From an uncultured Candidatus Peregrinibacteria bacterium (lineage in GTDB: Bacteria; Patescibacteriota; Gracilibacteria; UBA1369; LOWO2-01-FULL-3): 32,788 nucleotides of DNA. Below, piece after piece: positions 13,158 through 21,829 of this stretch (within the stretch, counting starts at the first letter, position 1; each line of letters opens with the position of its first letter). The notes beneath the pieces are model-generated. The model was given only the letters and a program-made list of their open reading frames with translations, did not search any database and was not told where the DNA came from. The DNA is taken from the NCBI GenBank assembly GCA_903847465.1, contig CAINDQ010000096.1, positions 1 through 32,788 of the forward strand. The letters are read 5' to 3'. Position numbers and translations under genes: made by a program.

Positions 13158-14480
13158 ATGACTCTCACAATCACAAAATTCGGAGGAACCTCTATGGGAA
13201 ATGCCTCTGCTATCTCTCAAACAGCTGCCATCATAAAGTCCACCAAAGGAAACAAAGCGGCAGTAGTTTCAGCAACCTCCGGCACAACGGATCAACTCCT
13301 AAATCTCGGAAATTTGGCCTTGAACAAGAAAGATTGGACCAAAGATTTTCAAGAATTAGTGTCAAAGCACGACAAGATAATTAAGGATTTAAAGATAAAA
13401 CTAGATTTGAAATTTTACTGGGAAACTGCCAGAAACATTTTGGAAGGAGTTACTCTGATTGGAGAACTTTCCATCAGCGCAAAGGATCGCCTAAGCACCA
13501 TCGGCGAAAGAACCAGTAGTCAAATATTGGCATCCTTACTGAATAAACAAGGCGTCAAAGCTCTTGCCATGGATGCTTATGAATTCGTTTACACCGACAA
13601 TAATTTTGGAGAAGGAAATGTTGATTTCCGAAAAACGGACAAAGCTATTTTGGAAAAAATTGGTAAAGTCATCAAAGCCAAAACCATTCCAATCATCACC
13701 GGCTTCATCGGCCAATCCGAAGATGGCAGATATATTACTTTGGGACGTGGAGGCAGTGACTATACCGGCGCCATTATTGGCGCAGCCTTGAACGCCACCG
13801 AAGTCCAAATCTGGACAGATGTAGATGGTGTTTTCAATACCGATCCCCGCCTCTGCAAAGAAGCAAAAGTCTTAGACGAATTATCCTTCAACGAAGCTGG
13901 GGAATTGGCTTATTTCGGAGCAAAAGTCATCCATCCAAAAACGATTAAACCAGCCATTCAGAAAAACATTCCGGTAAAGATTCTGAACACTTTTAATCCC
14001 TCTGCAAAAGGTACAGTCATCACCAACAAAGAAACCGATTCTCTAAAATCCGTCACCGCAAAAAAGAACATCAGCATCGTGAATATTTGCTCGGTAGGAA
14101 TGTTCAATGCCCATGGATTCTTATTCAAAATATTCGAAATTTTTGCCAGATACAAAATGGTTGTAGACGTAGTTTCCACTTCCGAAGTCAGTGTCTCCGT
14201 AACCGTCGATAAAGAATTAAACGAAGAATTAATTAAAGAATTAAAGAAATTCTCAACAGTCACCATCTACAAAAACATGGCAATAGTCTGTCTTGTTGGC
14301 AGTGGAATTCGCTCAAACACAAGCGTAATCGGCGAACTCTTCTCTTCCATCAAGAACTATGACGTAAGCATGATTTCCTTAGGCGCTTCCAAAAGAAACA
14401 TCACTTTTTTAGTAAAAGAAGAAGTCGCCACAGAAGTCGTGACCAAAGTTTTCCACACATTTTTTAATCACAAAAAATAA
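13158..14480 (+). CDS. lysC: Aspartate kinase, lysine-sensitive type
   Basis: 440 residues from the ATG at 13158. A TTG at 13089 is in frame, but that extension would run through the terminator hairpin. The kinase domain has KFGGTSMG (7-14), the ATP/aspartate loop GRGGSDYTG (196-204) and TDVDGVFNTDPR (220-231). Two ACT domains follow (about 300-440). The block VGMFNAHGFLFKIF, with VDVVSTSEVSVS at 336-347, matches the lysine-binding ACT site of E. coli LysC (MLHSRGFL, TTSEVSV). Feedback inhibition by lysine is therefore predicted, in addition to transcriptional attenuation. No homoserine dehydrogenase is fused. First gene of the lysine operon; asd follows 13 nt later. Confidence 0.93.
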   Translation: MTLTITKFGGTSMGNASAISQTAAIIKSTKGNKAAVVSATSGTTDQLLNLGNLALNKKDWTKDFQELVSKHDKIIKDLKIKLDLKFYWETARNILEGVTLIGELSISAKDRLSTIGERTSSQILASLLNKQGVKALAMDAYEFVYTDNNFGEGNVDFRKTDKAILEKIGKVIKAKTIPIITGFIGQSEDGRYITLGRGGSDYTGAIIGAALNATEVQIWTDVDGVFNTDPRLCKEAKVLDELSFNEAGELAYFGAKVIHPKTIKPAIQKNIPVKILNTFNPSAKGTVITNKETDSLKSVTAKKNISIVNICSVGMFNAHGFLFKIFEIFARYKMVVDVVSTSEVSVSVTVDKELNEELIKELKKFSTVTIYKNMAIVCLVGSGIRSNTSVIGELFSSIKNYDVSMISLGASKRNITFLVKEEVATEVVTKVFHTFFNHKK

Positions 14481-14493
14481 CCATCCAAATAAT

Positions 14494-15495
14494 ATGAAAT
14501 CCAAAAATATTGTCATCGTAGGAGCAACAGGGGCAGTCGGCAGAGAAATGATTCTTTGTCTCAAAAAATGCCATTTTCCAGTAAAGAATTTGAGGCTCGT
14601 TGCTTCAGAAAAATCAGCAGGCCAAAAACTTGAAACACCATTTGGAAAAATCAAAATCGAGACCATTTCTGAAAAAGTTTTCGCCGAAAGCGACATTGCT
14701 TTATTCTCAGCAGGAAGCGGAATTAGCAAAGAATGGCGAGACTGCGTCGTGAAAAACAATTGTCTCATGATCGACAATTCTTCCGCCTTCAGATACGAAA
14801 AAGATACGCCGTTAGTCGTTCCTCAAATTAACCCAAAAGCCGCCCTCAAACACAAAGGCGTCATCAGTAATCCAAACTGCACCACGGCCATCGCCGCCAT
14901 GGCCCTTTGGCCACTTCACAAAGCTTTCGGACTCAAAAAAGTAATCGTCTCAACTTACCAAGCCACCTCTGGCGCAGGCGCCAAAGGCATGGACGAATTA
15001 CTTCAACAAACCAAGGAACATTTAGCCAACAAAAGACTCACCAAAAACATTTTCGCCCACCAGATCGCTTTCAACATCATCCCCCACATCGACACTTTCG
15101 AAAAAAATGGATATACAAGAGAGGAAATGAAGGTATCATGGGAGACGAAGAAGATCTTTGGAGATGAAAAAATATTGGTTTCTTGTACAGCAGTCAGAAT
15201 CCCGACCTTCAGAGCTCACAGCGAATCCATCGTCATTGAAACCGCAAAACCAATCACTCCTGAGAAAGCTAGAAAAGTACTCGAGAAAGCATCCGGTGTT
15301 GAAATAGTAGACGACACCCTAAGAAACAAGTACCCTATGCCACTAAACGCCTCAAACAAATTCGATGTAGAAGTAGGAAGAATCAGACAGAATCTCGTAT
15401 TTGGAAAAAATGGCTTGGAGTTTTTTGTGAGTGGAGATCAGTTATTGAGAGGCGCCGCTTTGAACGCCGTTGAAATCGCTAAACTATTCATTTAA
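14494..15495 (+). CDS. asd: Aspartate-semialdehyde dehydrogenase
   Basis: 333 residues, normal for the family. The NADP-binding N-terminus is IVGATGAVGREM (8-19). The catalytic Cys129 lies in SNPNCTT. Substrate contacts are Gln156 in TYQATSGAG, and Arg240 with His242 in IPTFRAHSES. It reduces aspartyl phosphate made by LysC to the semialdehyde, the branch point to lysine and threonine. It lies 13 nt after lysC and 11 nt before dapB, inside one operon. Nothing unusual is seen. Confidence 0.93.
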   Translation: MKSKNIVIVGATGAVGREMILCLKKCHFPVKNLRLVASEKSAGQKLETPFGKIKIETISEKVFAESDIALFSAGSGISKEWRDCVVKNNCLMIDNSSAFRYEKDTPLVVPQINPKAALKHKGVISNPNCTTAIAAMALWPLHKAFGLKKVIVSTYQATSGAGAKGMDELLQQTKEHLANKRLTKNIFAHQIAFNIIPHIDTFEKNGYTREEMKVSWETKKIFGDEKILVSCTAVRIPTFRAHSESIVIETAKPITPEKARKVLEKASGVEIVDDTLRNKYPMPLNASNKFDVEVGRIRQNLVFGKNGLEFFVSGDQLLRGAALNAVEIAKLFI

Positions 15496-15506
15496 TCATT
15501 ATAAAC

Positions 15507-16250
15507 ATGAAAATAGCTTTGATCGGATTTGGTGGAATGGGCAAGACCCTGCACCGAATTGCCCAAGAACGCGGCCATGAAATTTCAATCATCATCGACC
15601 CAAAAGACCCCTCAGCAACTCATAAAACCTTGGTAGAAGCTGATTTGAAAACAGTCGATACAGTCATTGATTTTTCAAGCGCAGAAGCCATTTTAGACAA
15701 TATCAAAACTTGCCACGATTCAGGCACAAATCTAGTTGTCGGCACCACTGGTTGGTACGATAAAGTACCAACAATAAAAGATTCTTTGCAAGATAACGGA
15801 ATCGGATTTCTCTGGTCTTCCAATTTTTCTATCGGCGTAAATTTATACTTTGCCATCGTGGAAAAAGCCGCAAAATTGATCAATTCTTTCGACGAATATG
15901 ACGTTTGGGGCCACGAAATTCACCACTACAACAAAGCTGATTCCCCTTCCGGCACTGCAAAAACTCTCGAGAAAATTCTGCTTGATAATATTGGCAGAAA
16001 AACAGCCGTTGTGGAAGATCGCCTAAACCGCAGAAGAGAAGACAATGAAATTCATTTTTCGTCCGTTAGAGGTGGTTTGGTAAATTTCGGACACACCATC
16101 GGATTTGATTCTCCAGCTGATACAATCACCATTTCTCACAGTGCCAGAAACCGCGATGGATACGCTCTGGGAGCCATAAAAGCCGCTGAGTGGCTACAAG
16201 GTAAAAAAGGCTATTTTGAAATGAAAGATTTCCTAAATTTTAACTCCTAA
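15507..16250 (+). CDS. dapB: 4-hydroxy-tetrahydrodipicolinate reductase
   Basis: 247 residues. The Rossmann motif is GFGGMGKT (7-14). The cofactor/substrate loop is VVGTTGW (77-83). The signature EIHHYNKADSPSGTA (137-151) contains the catalytic His139/His140 and Lys143. It reduces the DapA product to tetrahydrodipicolinate using NAD(P)H. It is followed by dapA only 4 nt later, so the two are probably translationally coupled. Confidence 0.93.
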   Translation: MKIALIGFGGMGKTLHRIAQERGHEISIIIDPKDPSATHKTLVEADLKTVDTVIDFSSAEAILDNIKTCHDSGTNLVVGTTGWYDKVPTIKDSLQDNGIGFLWSSNFSIGVNLYFAIVEKAAKLINSFDEYDVWGHEIHHYNKADSPSGTAKTLEKILLDNIGRKTAVVEDRLNRRREDNEIHFSSVRGGLVNFGHTIGFDSPADTITISHSARNRDGYALGAIKAAEWLQGKKGYFEMKDFLNFNS

Positions 16251-16254
16251 AACT

Positions 16255-17139
16255 ATGAAAAGAAAATATGCAGGGACATGGACAGCCTTAATCACTCCCT
16301 TCAAAATTGATGGCAGTGTTGACTACGAAGCCCTCCGAAATTTAGTCAAAAAACAGATCGAAGGAGGTATTACCGGAATAGTTCCTATCGGCACAACAGG
16401 CGAATCTCCAACCATCGAACAAGAAGAAGCAAAGAAAATTTTTGAAACCATAGTAGAAGAAGCCAAAGGCAAAATCATGGTGATGGCTGGCACAGGAAGT
16501 AATTCCACAAAACACGCAGTCGAACATACAAAAATAGCAAAAGAAGCAGGAGTAGACGCTTGCCTCGTTGTTTGCCCTTATTACAACAAACCTACTCAGA
16601 ACGGCTTACGTCTGCATTTCCTGGAAATCGCCAAAGTAGGCCTCCCTGTAATCGTTTATAACATCAAAGGCCGCACCGGAATCAACATGACTACCGATAC
16701 GCTTATGATTCTCGCCGAAAATGAAATGATCGTCGGAGTCAAAGAAGCCAGTGGAGACATCAATCAAATGAAAGAAGTGATTGATCGCAGACCAGAAAAT
16801 TTCACCGTTTTGTCTGGAGATGATGGCTTAACTCTCGAACTAATAAAACTAGGCGGCGATGGCGTTGTGTCAGTCGCTTCAAATGTTATGCCAAAAGAAG
16901 TTTCGGCAATGGTTGAAAACGCTCTAGCCGGAAACACAGATCAGGCTGCCGAAATCAACGAGAACCTAAAATTACTCTTCAAAGATTTATTTATCGAAAC
17001 CAATCCAATTCCAGTAAAATATTGTGCTCACAAAATGGGACTTTGCGAACTTATTTATCGTTTACCAATGTGTCCTCCGTCAAATGAAGCAGGCAATATT
17101 CTCGATGAAACTTTAAAAACTTATAACCTTGTGAACTAA
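16255..17139 (+). CDS. dapA: 4-hydroxy-tetrahydrodipicolinate synthase
   Basis: 294-residue TIM-barrel aldolase. Active-site residues are visible: Thr47-Thr48 in GTTGES, Tyr110 in PYYNKP, Arg140 in GRTG and the Schiff-base Lys163 in VGVKEASGD. It condenses pyruvate with aspartate semialdehyde, the first step specific to lysine. The final A of its TAA stop is the first base of the lysA ATG (TAATG, 1-nt overlap). A homologous N-acetylneuraminate lyase or KDG aldolase is excluded by the operon and by the double Thr. Confidence 0.94.
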   Translation: MKRKYAGTWTALITPFKIDGSVDYEALRNLVKKQIEGGITGIVPIGTTGESPTIEQEEAKKIFETIVEEAKGKIMVMAGTGSNSTKHAVEHTKIAKEAGVDACLVVCPYYNKPTQNGLRLHFLEIAKVGLPVIVYNIKGRTGINMTTDTLMILAENEMIVGVKEASGDINQMKEVIDRRPENFTVLSGDDGLTLELIKLGGDGVVSVASNVMPKEVSAMVENALAGNTDQAAEINENLKLLFKDLFIETNPIPVKYCAHKMGLCELIYRLPMCPPSNEAGNILDETLKTYNLVN

Positions 17140-18380
17140 TGAACGAAGAAGTTTTGTATTTTCCAAAAGAAGACATCGTCAAAGCAACTGATCGATTTCA
17201 GACACCTTTCTTTTTGTATGAAGAAAAAAAACTACGCTCAAATTGTCAGATTTTCAGAGATTCCTTCAAGAAATACTTTCCTGATTTTTGGCCGCTGTAT
17301 GCCATAAAAGCAAACAACAACCCAGAAATACTTAAAATAATTTCATCCGAAGGATTCGGCGGAGATTGTTCCAGTGAATCAGAAGCTTGGATCTGTGAAA
17401 AATTAGGAATCGAAACAATGTATACCGGAAACTACACCACCAAAGAAGAGTTTGAATTCGTAAAAAACAAATGTCTGATTTTGAATCTCGATGACTTAAG
17501 CATGCTAGGTGCAGTCGCAGAACTCGGCATGCCGGAGACCTTATCTTTCAGAATAAATCCAGGTGTCGGAAAAGGTTTCAACAAAGATAACGTCTTTGCT
17601 GGACCAGACGCAAAATACGGAATTCCATTCGAAAAGGCTTATGAAGCCTATCAAAAAGCCAGAGATTTAGGAGTGAAACATTTCGGAATTCACATGATGA
17701 CAGGCACCAATGTGCCATTGGAAGAAAGTAATTATTTCGCCAACATCGTCGAAAAACTATTCGACATTATCGCAGATATAAAAGAAAAATCCGGCATCGA
17801 AATTGAATTTATGAATATCGGCGGAGGCTTTGGCGTTCCCTATCGCCCGGAAGAAAAAAGCCTCGACATGGACTTTGTGGCAAAAAGTATTCGCGAAGTT
17901 TTCGATAAAAAATGTAAAGAATTGAACTTGAAAGAACCAAGACTGCTTGCAGAACCTGGCAGATGGATCTCTGCAAACGCCGGATGGTTAATCGGGAAAG
18001 TTCACATCATCAAAGATTCTTACAAAAAATTCGTAGGCGTAGATTTCAGTAGTAACGACATGCCACGCCCCGCTATTTACGGAGCATATCATCACGTTTC
18101 AGTAATCAAAACCAAAGAAACAATTGAAAAAGAAACCGTCTCCATCGTTGGCAGAATCTGCGAAAACAGTGATCAGTTAGCCCGCGACAGAGAACTTCCA
18201 AAATTAGATATCGGCGATATTGTAGTCATTCACAATTGCGGAGGACACGCCTACACCATGGGCCATAATTACAATGGCCGTCTTCGTCGCGCCGAATATT
18301 TGATCGAAGAAAACGGCAATTTCCGAAAAATCCGCCGAGCCGAAACTATCGAAGATTTATACAAAACTTGCGAAATATAA
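17139..18380 (+). CDS. lysA: Diaminopimelate decarboxylase
   Basis: 413 residues, a fold-type III PLP enzyme. The PLP lysine is Lys57 in YAIKANNN. The phosphate-binding glycines are GGGFG (228-232), and EPGR is at 272-275. The partner-subunit Cys341-Glu342 lies in RICENSDQ, and the C-terminal block is YTMGHNYNGRLRRAE (372-386). It converts meso-DAP to lysine. The usual HxGSQ-type block reads HMMTGTN (185-191), and the C-terminal block is also atypical, so it belongs to a divergent branch. Family members acting on arginine or carboxynorspermidine exist, but the operon argues for lysine. Confidence 0.88.
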   Translation: MNEEVLYFPKEDIVKATDRFQTPFFLYEEKKLRSNCQIFRDSFKKYFPDFWPLYAIKANNNPEILKIISSEGFGGDCSSESEAWICEKLGIETMYTGNYTTKEEFEFVKNKCLILNLDDLSMLGAVAELGMPETLSFRINPGVGKGFNKDNVFAGPDAKYGIPFEKAYEAYQKARDLGVKHFGIHMMTGTNVPLEESNYFANIVEKLFDIIADIKEKSGIEIEFMNIGGGFGVPYRPEEKSLDMDFVAKSIREVFDKKCKELNLKEPRLLAEPGRWISANAGWLIGKVHIIKDSYKKFVGVDFSSNDMPRPAIYGAYHHVSVIKTKETIEKETVSIVGRICENSDQLARDRELPKLDIGDIVVIHNCGGHAYTMGHNYNGRLRRAEYLIEENGNFRKIRRAETIEDLYKTCEI

Positions 18381-18391
18381 TAATAAAATTT

Positions 18392-19588
18392 ATGGATTTC
18401 AAAGCTTCTCAAAAATTAGAAAATTTGGCCCCATACGCCTTCAAAGAAATCAATGACCGTGTCACCGCCTTGAAAGAAAAAGGCATCACTCCAATCGATT
18501 TCGGAGTTGGTGATCCTTCTGATCCCACTCCTAATTTTGTGATAGAAGCCCTAAACAAAGGCGCTATCAAACATGCCAAAAGCGGCTATCCCAGCTATAT
18601 CGGCCTAAAAGAATTCCGCGAAGCCGCCGCCCAATATATGCAAAGAAGATTCAATGTTTCCCTAAATCCAGAAACCGAAATCACCTCAAACATCGGCTCC
18701 AAAGAAGCCATCTTCAATTTCCCACAAGCTTTCCTAGAGCAAGACGACTACGTCATAATCCCCTCTCCGGGGTATCCACCAATGAAAACCGGCACCACTT
18801 TTGCTGGAGGAAAATGTTACTTCACACCTCTTCTTGAAAAAAATAATTTCCTGATCGATTTCGAAAGCATCCCAAAAGAAATAGCAGAGAAAGCCAAAAT
18901 CATCTGGTTGAATTATCCAAATTCTCCAACAGGAGCAGTCGCCACCAAAGAATATTACAAAAAATTAATCGATTGGGCCCACACCCACAACATCATCATC
19001 GCCGCAGACGAAGGCTGTTATATCGACATCTACTTCGACGAAAAACCGCTCTCCATTCTCGAAGTAGCCAAAGAAGGCATCGTCGCCTTTTATTCTCTCA
19101 GCAAAAGAAACAACATGACTGGATATCGAGTTGGATTCGTTTGTGGAGATGAAAAATTAATCAGCATTTTCAAAAGACTGAAAACAAATATCGATTCCGG
19201 CACTCCAAATTTCATCCAAGAAGCCGCCATCGCCGCCCTCGACAACGACACTCACTGCCAAGAAATGTGCGCATCCTACAGCCAAAAAGCAGACATTCTC
19301 CTTGAAGCTCTAAAACAAATCGGCCTCGAAACTCACAAACCAAAAGCCACCTTCTACCTCTGGCAAAAAGTCCCAACAGGGATGTCAGATATCGAATTTG
19401 CCAAAAGACTTCTCTCTCCAGAAATCGGAATCGTTGTTACTCCTGGCAGTCTCATCTCCGATAAATGTGATGACGGAATCAACCCTGGCGAAAATTATGT
19501 AAGATTTGCATTGGTACCATCCATAGAAGAAGTCAAGTTGGCTTCCCAGCTGCTAATTGACAACCAAAAAAAGATAGAGCTACAATAA
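18392..19588 (+). CDS. dapL: LL-diaminopimelate aminotransferase-like class I/II aminotransferase
   Basis: 398 residues from the ATG at 18392, 11 nt after lysA. An upstream in-frame ATG at 18368 would overlap lysA and adds nothing conserved. Fold-type I PLP aminotransferase blocks are GVGDPSDPTP (38-47), NYPNSPTG (174-181), ADEGCY (205-210) and the PLP lysine Lys238 in SLSKRNN. NYVRFALV is near the end. The operon lacks dapD, dapE and succinyl- or acetyl-DAP genes. The simplest reading is therefore the one-step DapL route from tetrahydrodipicolinate to LL-DAP. A DapC or general aspartate-type aminotransferase is the alternative. Confidence 0.75.
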   Translation: MDFKASQKLENLAPYAFKEINDRVTALKEKGITPIDFGVGDPSDPTPNFVIEALNKGAIKHAKSGYPSYIGLKEFREAAAQYMQRRFNVSLNPETEITSNIGSKEAIFNFPQAFLEQDDYVIIPSPGYPPMKTGTTFAGGKCYFTPLLEKNNFLIDFESIPKEIAEKAKIIWLNYPNSPTGAVATKEYYKKLIDWAHTHNIIIAADEGCYIDIYFDEKPLSILEVAKEGIVAFYSLSKRNNMTGYRVGFVCGDEKLISIFKRLKTNIDSGTPNFIQEAAIAALDNDTHCQEMCASYSQKADILLEALKQIGLETHKPKATFYLWQKVPTGMSDIEFAKRLLSPEIGIVVTPGSLISDKCDDGINPGENYVRFALVPSIEEVKLASQLLIDNQKKIELQ

Positions 19589-19615
19589 CCCCCTAACCTT
19601 TTAACAACTCTACAT

Positions 19616-20053
19616 ATGGCATTTAAAGTACCAAGAGACTTTAAAGAAGAGCATGGGCCAGAAGTCGCAGCCACAGCGACAACAGAAACAACTGAAAGTC
19701 CTGTAGTTGAAAGTAACGCTGTCACAAGAACAATCGGCAAAGTGTCTACCAAAACATGGATAGCAATAGCAGTAGCAGCAGCAGGAGCTTTAGGAGTATA
19801 TGCTTGGAACAATAAAGCACCAACAGGATTTGGAACCCTTAGAAAAGCACAAGCTTGCGCATTAGATCCAAGTCTTTTCAAGGATCTAGAAGCAGAATGT
19901 AAGGACGAACCAGCCTTTGTGAATAAAGTTTTGGCAGCACCAGCATGCAAACTCCCGTCCGGAGATACTGAATTAACCTACGATGGAAAACCTAGTACAG
20001 TGGCTCAACAAGCTGCCATCGGAGTGGCAAGAGCATGCGACGGAGAGAAATAA
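19616..20053 (+). CDS. Single-pass membrane protein of unknown function
   Basis: 145 residues. A hydrophilic Thr/Glu/Val-rich N-terminus (1-40) is followed by one hydrophobic helix (WIAIAVAAAGALGVYAW, about 48-64). A small C-terminal domain has four cysteines (QACALD, EAECKD, PACKLP, RACDGE), suggesting two disulfides in an extracytoplasmic domain. The gene follows dapL by 27 nt without a visible terminator, so it may be read from the lysine operon. It ends 4 nt from the convergent Cys-rich gene. I do not recognise the family. Confidence 0.65.
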   Translation: MAFKVPRDFKEEHGPEVAATATTETTESPVVESNAVTRTIGKVSTKTWIAIAVAAAGALGVYAWNNKAPTGFGTLRKAQACALDPSLFKDLEAECKDEPAFVNKVLAAPACKLPSGDTELTYDGKPSTVAQQAAIGVARACDGEK

Positions 20054-20057
20054 TTCA

Positions 20058-21713
20058 CTACTGCACGCCATCTAGATAACAATTCTCACAATAAATTACT
20101 TCCAATCTTTTTGGAGAATAACTGGTTTTTATATTTTCCCCACACTTTGCACATTTCCTATCCCATAGGAAACCGGGATTTCGCAAACCAATCCTTTCCG
20201 CATATCTACAATCCGGACATTTTCTAGGCACAGAAATATTCATCTTCTTATAAAACTTGAGCTCGTTCGGTTGAATTTTGTAATTTTTTCCACATTCGCC
20301 ACAGGCCAAAGTCTCCATACAAAATTTCTCTTCAATCGTATTTGTATCATCTGGAATTTCGCATGTGGCAGGCATATATTCCTTGTTCTCTTTTTGTTTC
20401 CAACGGAATCCTTTTGAAATAGCTTCTTGTTCCGTCATCGGAAAATGATCCTTTGCCGCAGTTTCATTGTAAGCAAATTGTGAATTTTCTTTTGGAAAAA
20501 ATTTCCCCCATTCTGTACTCAGCCCGCCGGAGGAGGGCACCTTTTTCATATGAGCAACTATCTTTGCCCGAAGAACTTTATATTCCTCCTCTGAATATTT
20601 CTTATTAAAAATACTGAAATTCGCATTTTTTAATCCCACGCATCCGAACAAATCTCTCGAATTAAAACAAAGATCATTATAGAAACTATCATGACTGTGC
20701 GACACAAAAGTATTGAACGCACAATTGTTCAATCGCTCTACTCCAAGCCCTTCGTAGACCCATTCGCTATACCCCATTCCATACACATCACAACAATCAT
20801 GACTATTAAAAATCCAAGTACAATAAGAACAATCCTGCACTTCATATGAATCGAAACACTGATGGCAATTCTTTCCATTGATCAAATAATCTCCCGTACA
20901 ATTTTCCGTATTGAAATTTCGACTCGCACGATGCGGCAAATCTTTTGTCCATTGCAAAAAGTAATCTCGCGCATTCACAAATTTGCTATACTTGTTAAAT
21001 TCCAAAACAGCCTTCTTTGCCTCATATTCCTCTTTCGTACTTTGTTTGTTCATAATCCAGTATTGCTTATTCCTGAGCCCAAAACAGCCAATACAATCAT
21101 GGCAACCGATACAGTCATAACAGAACATTAAGTCGTTAGAATTCTGACAACTCTGACAACCAATACAGTTATAAAGTTTCGTGCTATCGATACAATCGTA
21201 GCAAAGTTCACAATGTTGCAAATAACTGCCATCATAAGAACTGCGCACCCTATTTGAATGAGTCAGATACATCGAATCCTCGCACTCCTCAATCACCACA
21301 CTTAGATAACAATTCTTACTGTCATAAGCTTGTTGGCAATATTCACTATTCGTTGGATTTACATTAAACAATCCGATTCTTGGCACTCTTTTCTGCAACT
21401 CCGCAAACTGTTCAAAGAACCCACGACTGAAATCAAAATCCATTCCATACTCAAAACCGTCATGTTTATCACTCCACCATTCTTCCGCTGAATAAACAGG
21501 AAAAACCGCATCTTCCGAATAAATCGAAACTATTTGTTTTCCAGATAAACTACTTTTCCTTTTATAAAAAGTCCTTTCGTTACGAAAACAAAGTTTGTTT
21601 TGCAGCCTACAATCAGGACAAATTTCAGGATTTGGCGCATCAAACTTTTTATAATAAGCCTCATCCTCTTTTCTGATTTCAAATTGTTTCTCGCAATTTT
21701 TACAATTAACCAT
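20058..21713 (-). CDS. Cys-rich two-repeat protein with terminal zinc ribbons (paralogue 1)
   Basis: 551 residues with about 39 cysteines. The N-terminus has a ribbon-like pair of CxxC knuckles (C4-x2-C7 and CPDC). The C-terminus has three more (CGECG, CPDC, CAKCG) and a final YCENC. Between them are two similar halves, each a ladder of short xxCxxC steps (for example CIGCQSC and CIGCHDCIGC). Each half closes with a conserved GLRNKQYWIMNKQ-type motif followed by an SxEEY helix. The regular Cys spacing suggests a solenoid or metal-binding scaffold. I know similar proteins only as uncharacterised CPR families, and some database labels for them (CaiB/BaiF) look unreliable. A -10-like TAAAAT lies 8 nt before the ATG. 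Function unknown. Confidence 0.7.
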   Translation of the reverse strand: MVNCKNCEKQFEIRKEDEAYYKKFDAPNPEICPDCRLQNKLCFRNERTFYKRKSSLSGKQIVSIYSEDAVFPVYSAEEWWSDKHDGFEYGMDFDFSRGFFEQFAELQKRVPRIGLFNVNPTNSEYCQQAYDSKNCYLSVVIEECEDSMYLTHSNRVRSSYDGSYLQHCELCYDCIDSTKLYNCIGCQSCQNSNDLMFCYDCIGCHDCIGCFGLRNKQYWIMNKQSTKEEYEAKKAVLEFNKYSKFVNARDYFLQWTKDLPHRASRNFNTENCTGDYLINGKNCHQCFDSYEVQDCSYCTWIFNSHDCCDVYGMGYSEWVYEGLGVERLNNCAFNTFVSHSHDSFYNDLCFNSRDLFGCVGLKNANFSIFNKKYSEEEYKVLRAKIVAHMKKVPSSGGLSTEWGKFFPKENSQFAYNETAAKDHFPMTEQEAISKGFRWKQKENKEYMPATCEIPDDTNTIEEKFCMETLACGECGKNYKIQPNELKFYKKMNISVPRKCPDCRYAERIGLRNPGFLWDRKCAKCGENIKTSYSPKRLEVIYCENCYLDGVQ

Positions 21714-21829
21714 ACCCGTCTATTTTATCCATAACCAAGAAAAAATAAAAGGTGGTCTTTTCCCACGGCTTTTAGTAAAATTGTAGGCAATCGATCTCTA
21801 ATTTTAATTCTCATTAACTCTCAAAAACT

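Noticed and set aside
19495-19950. 151-codon minus-strand open frame over dapL and the 145-residue gene
   Set aside because: It overlaps the conserved dapL C-terminus. The plus-strand frame has a clean helix and paired cysteines, and starts just after dapL.
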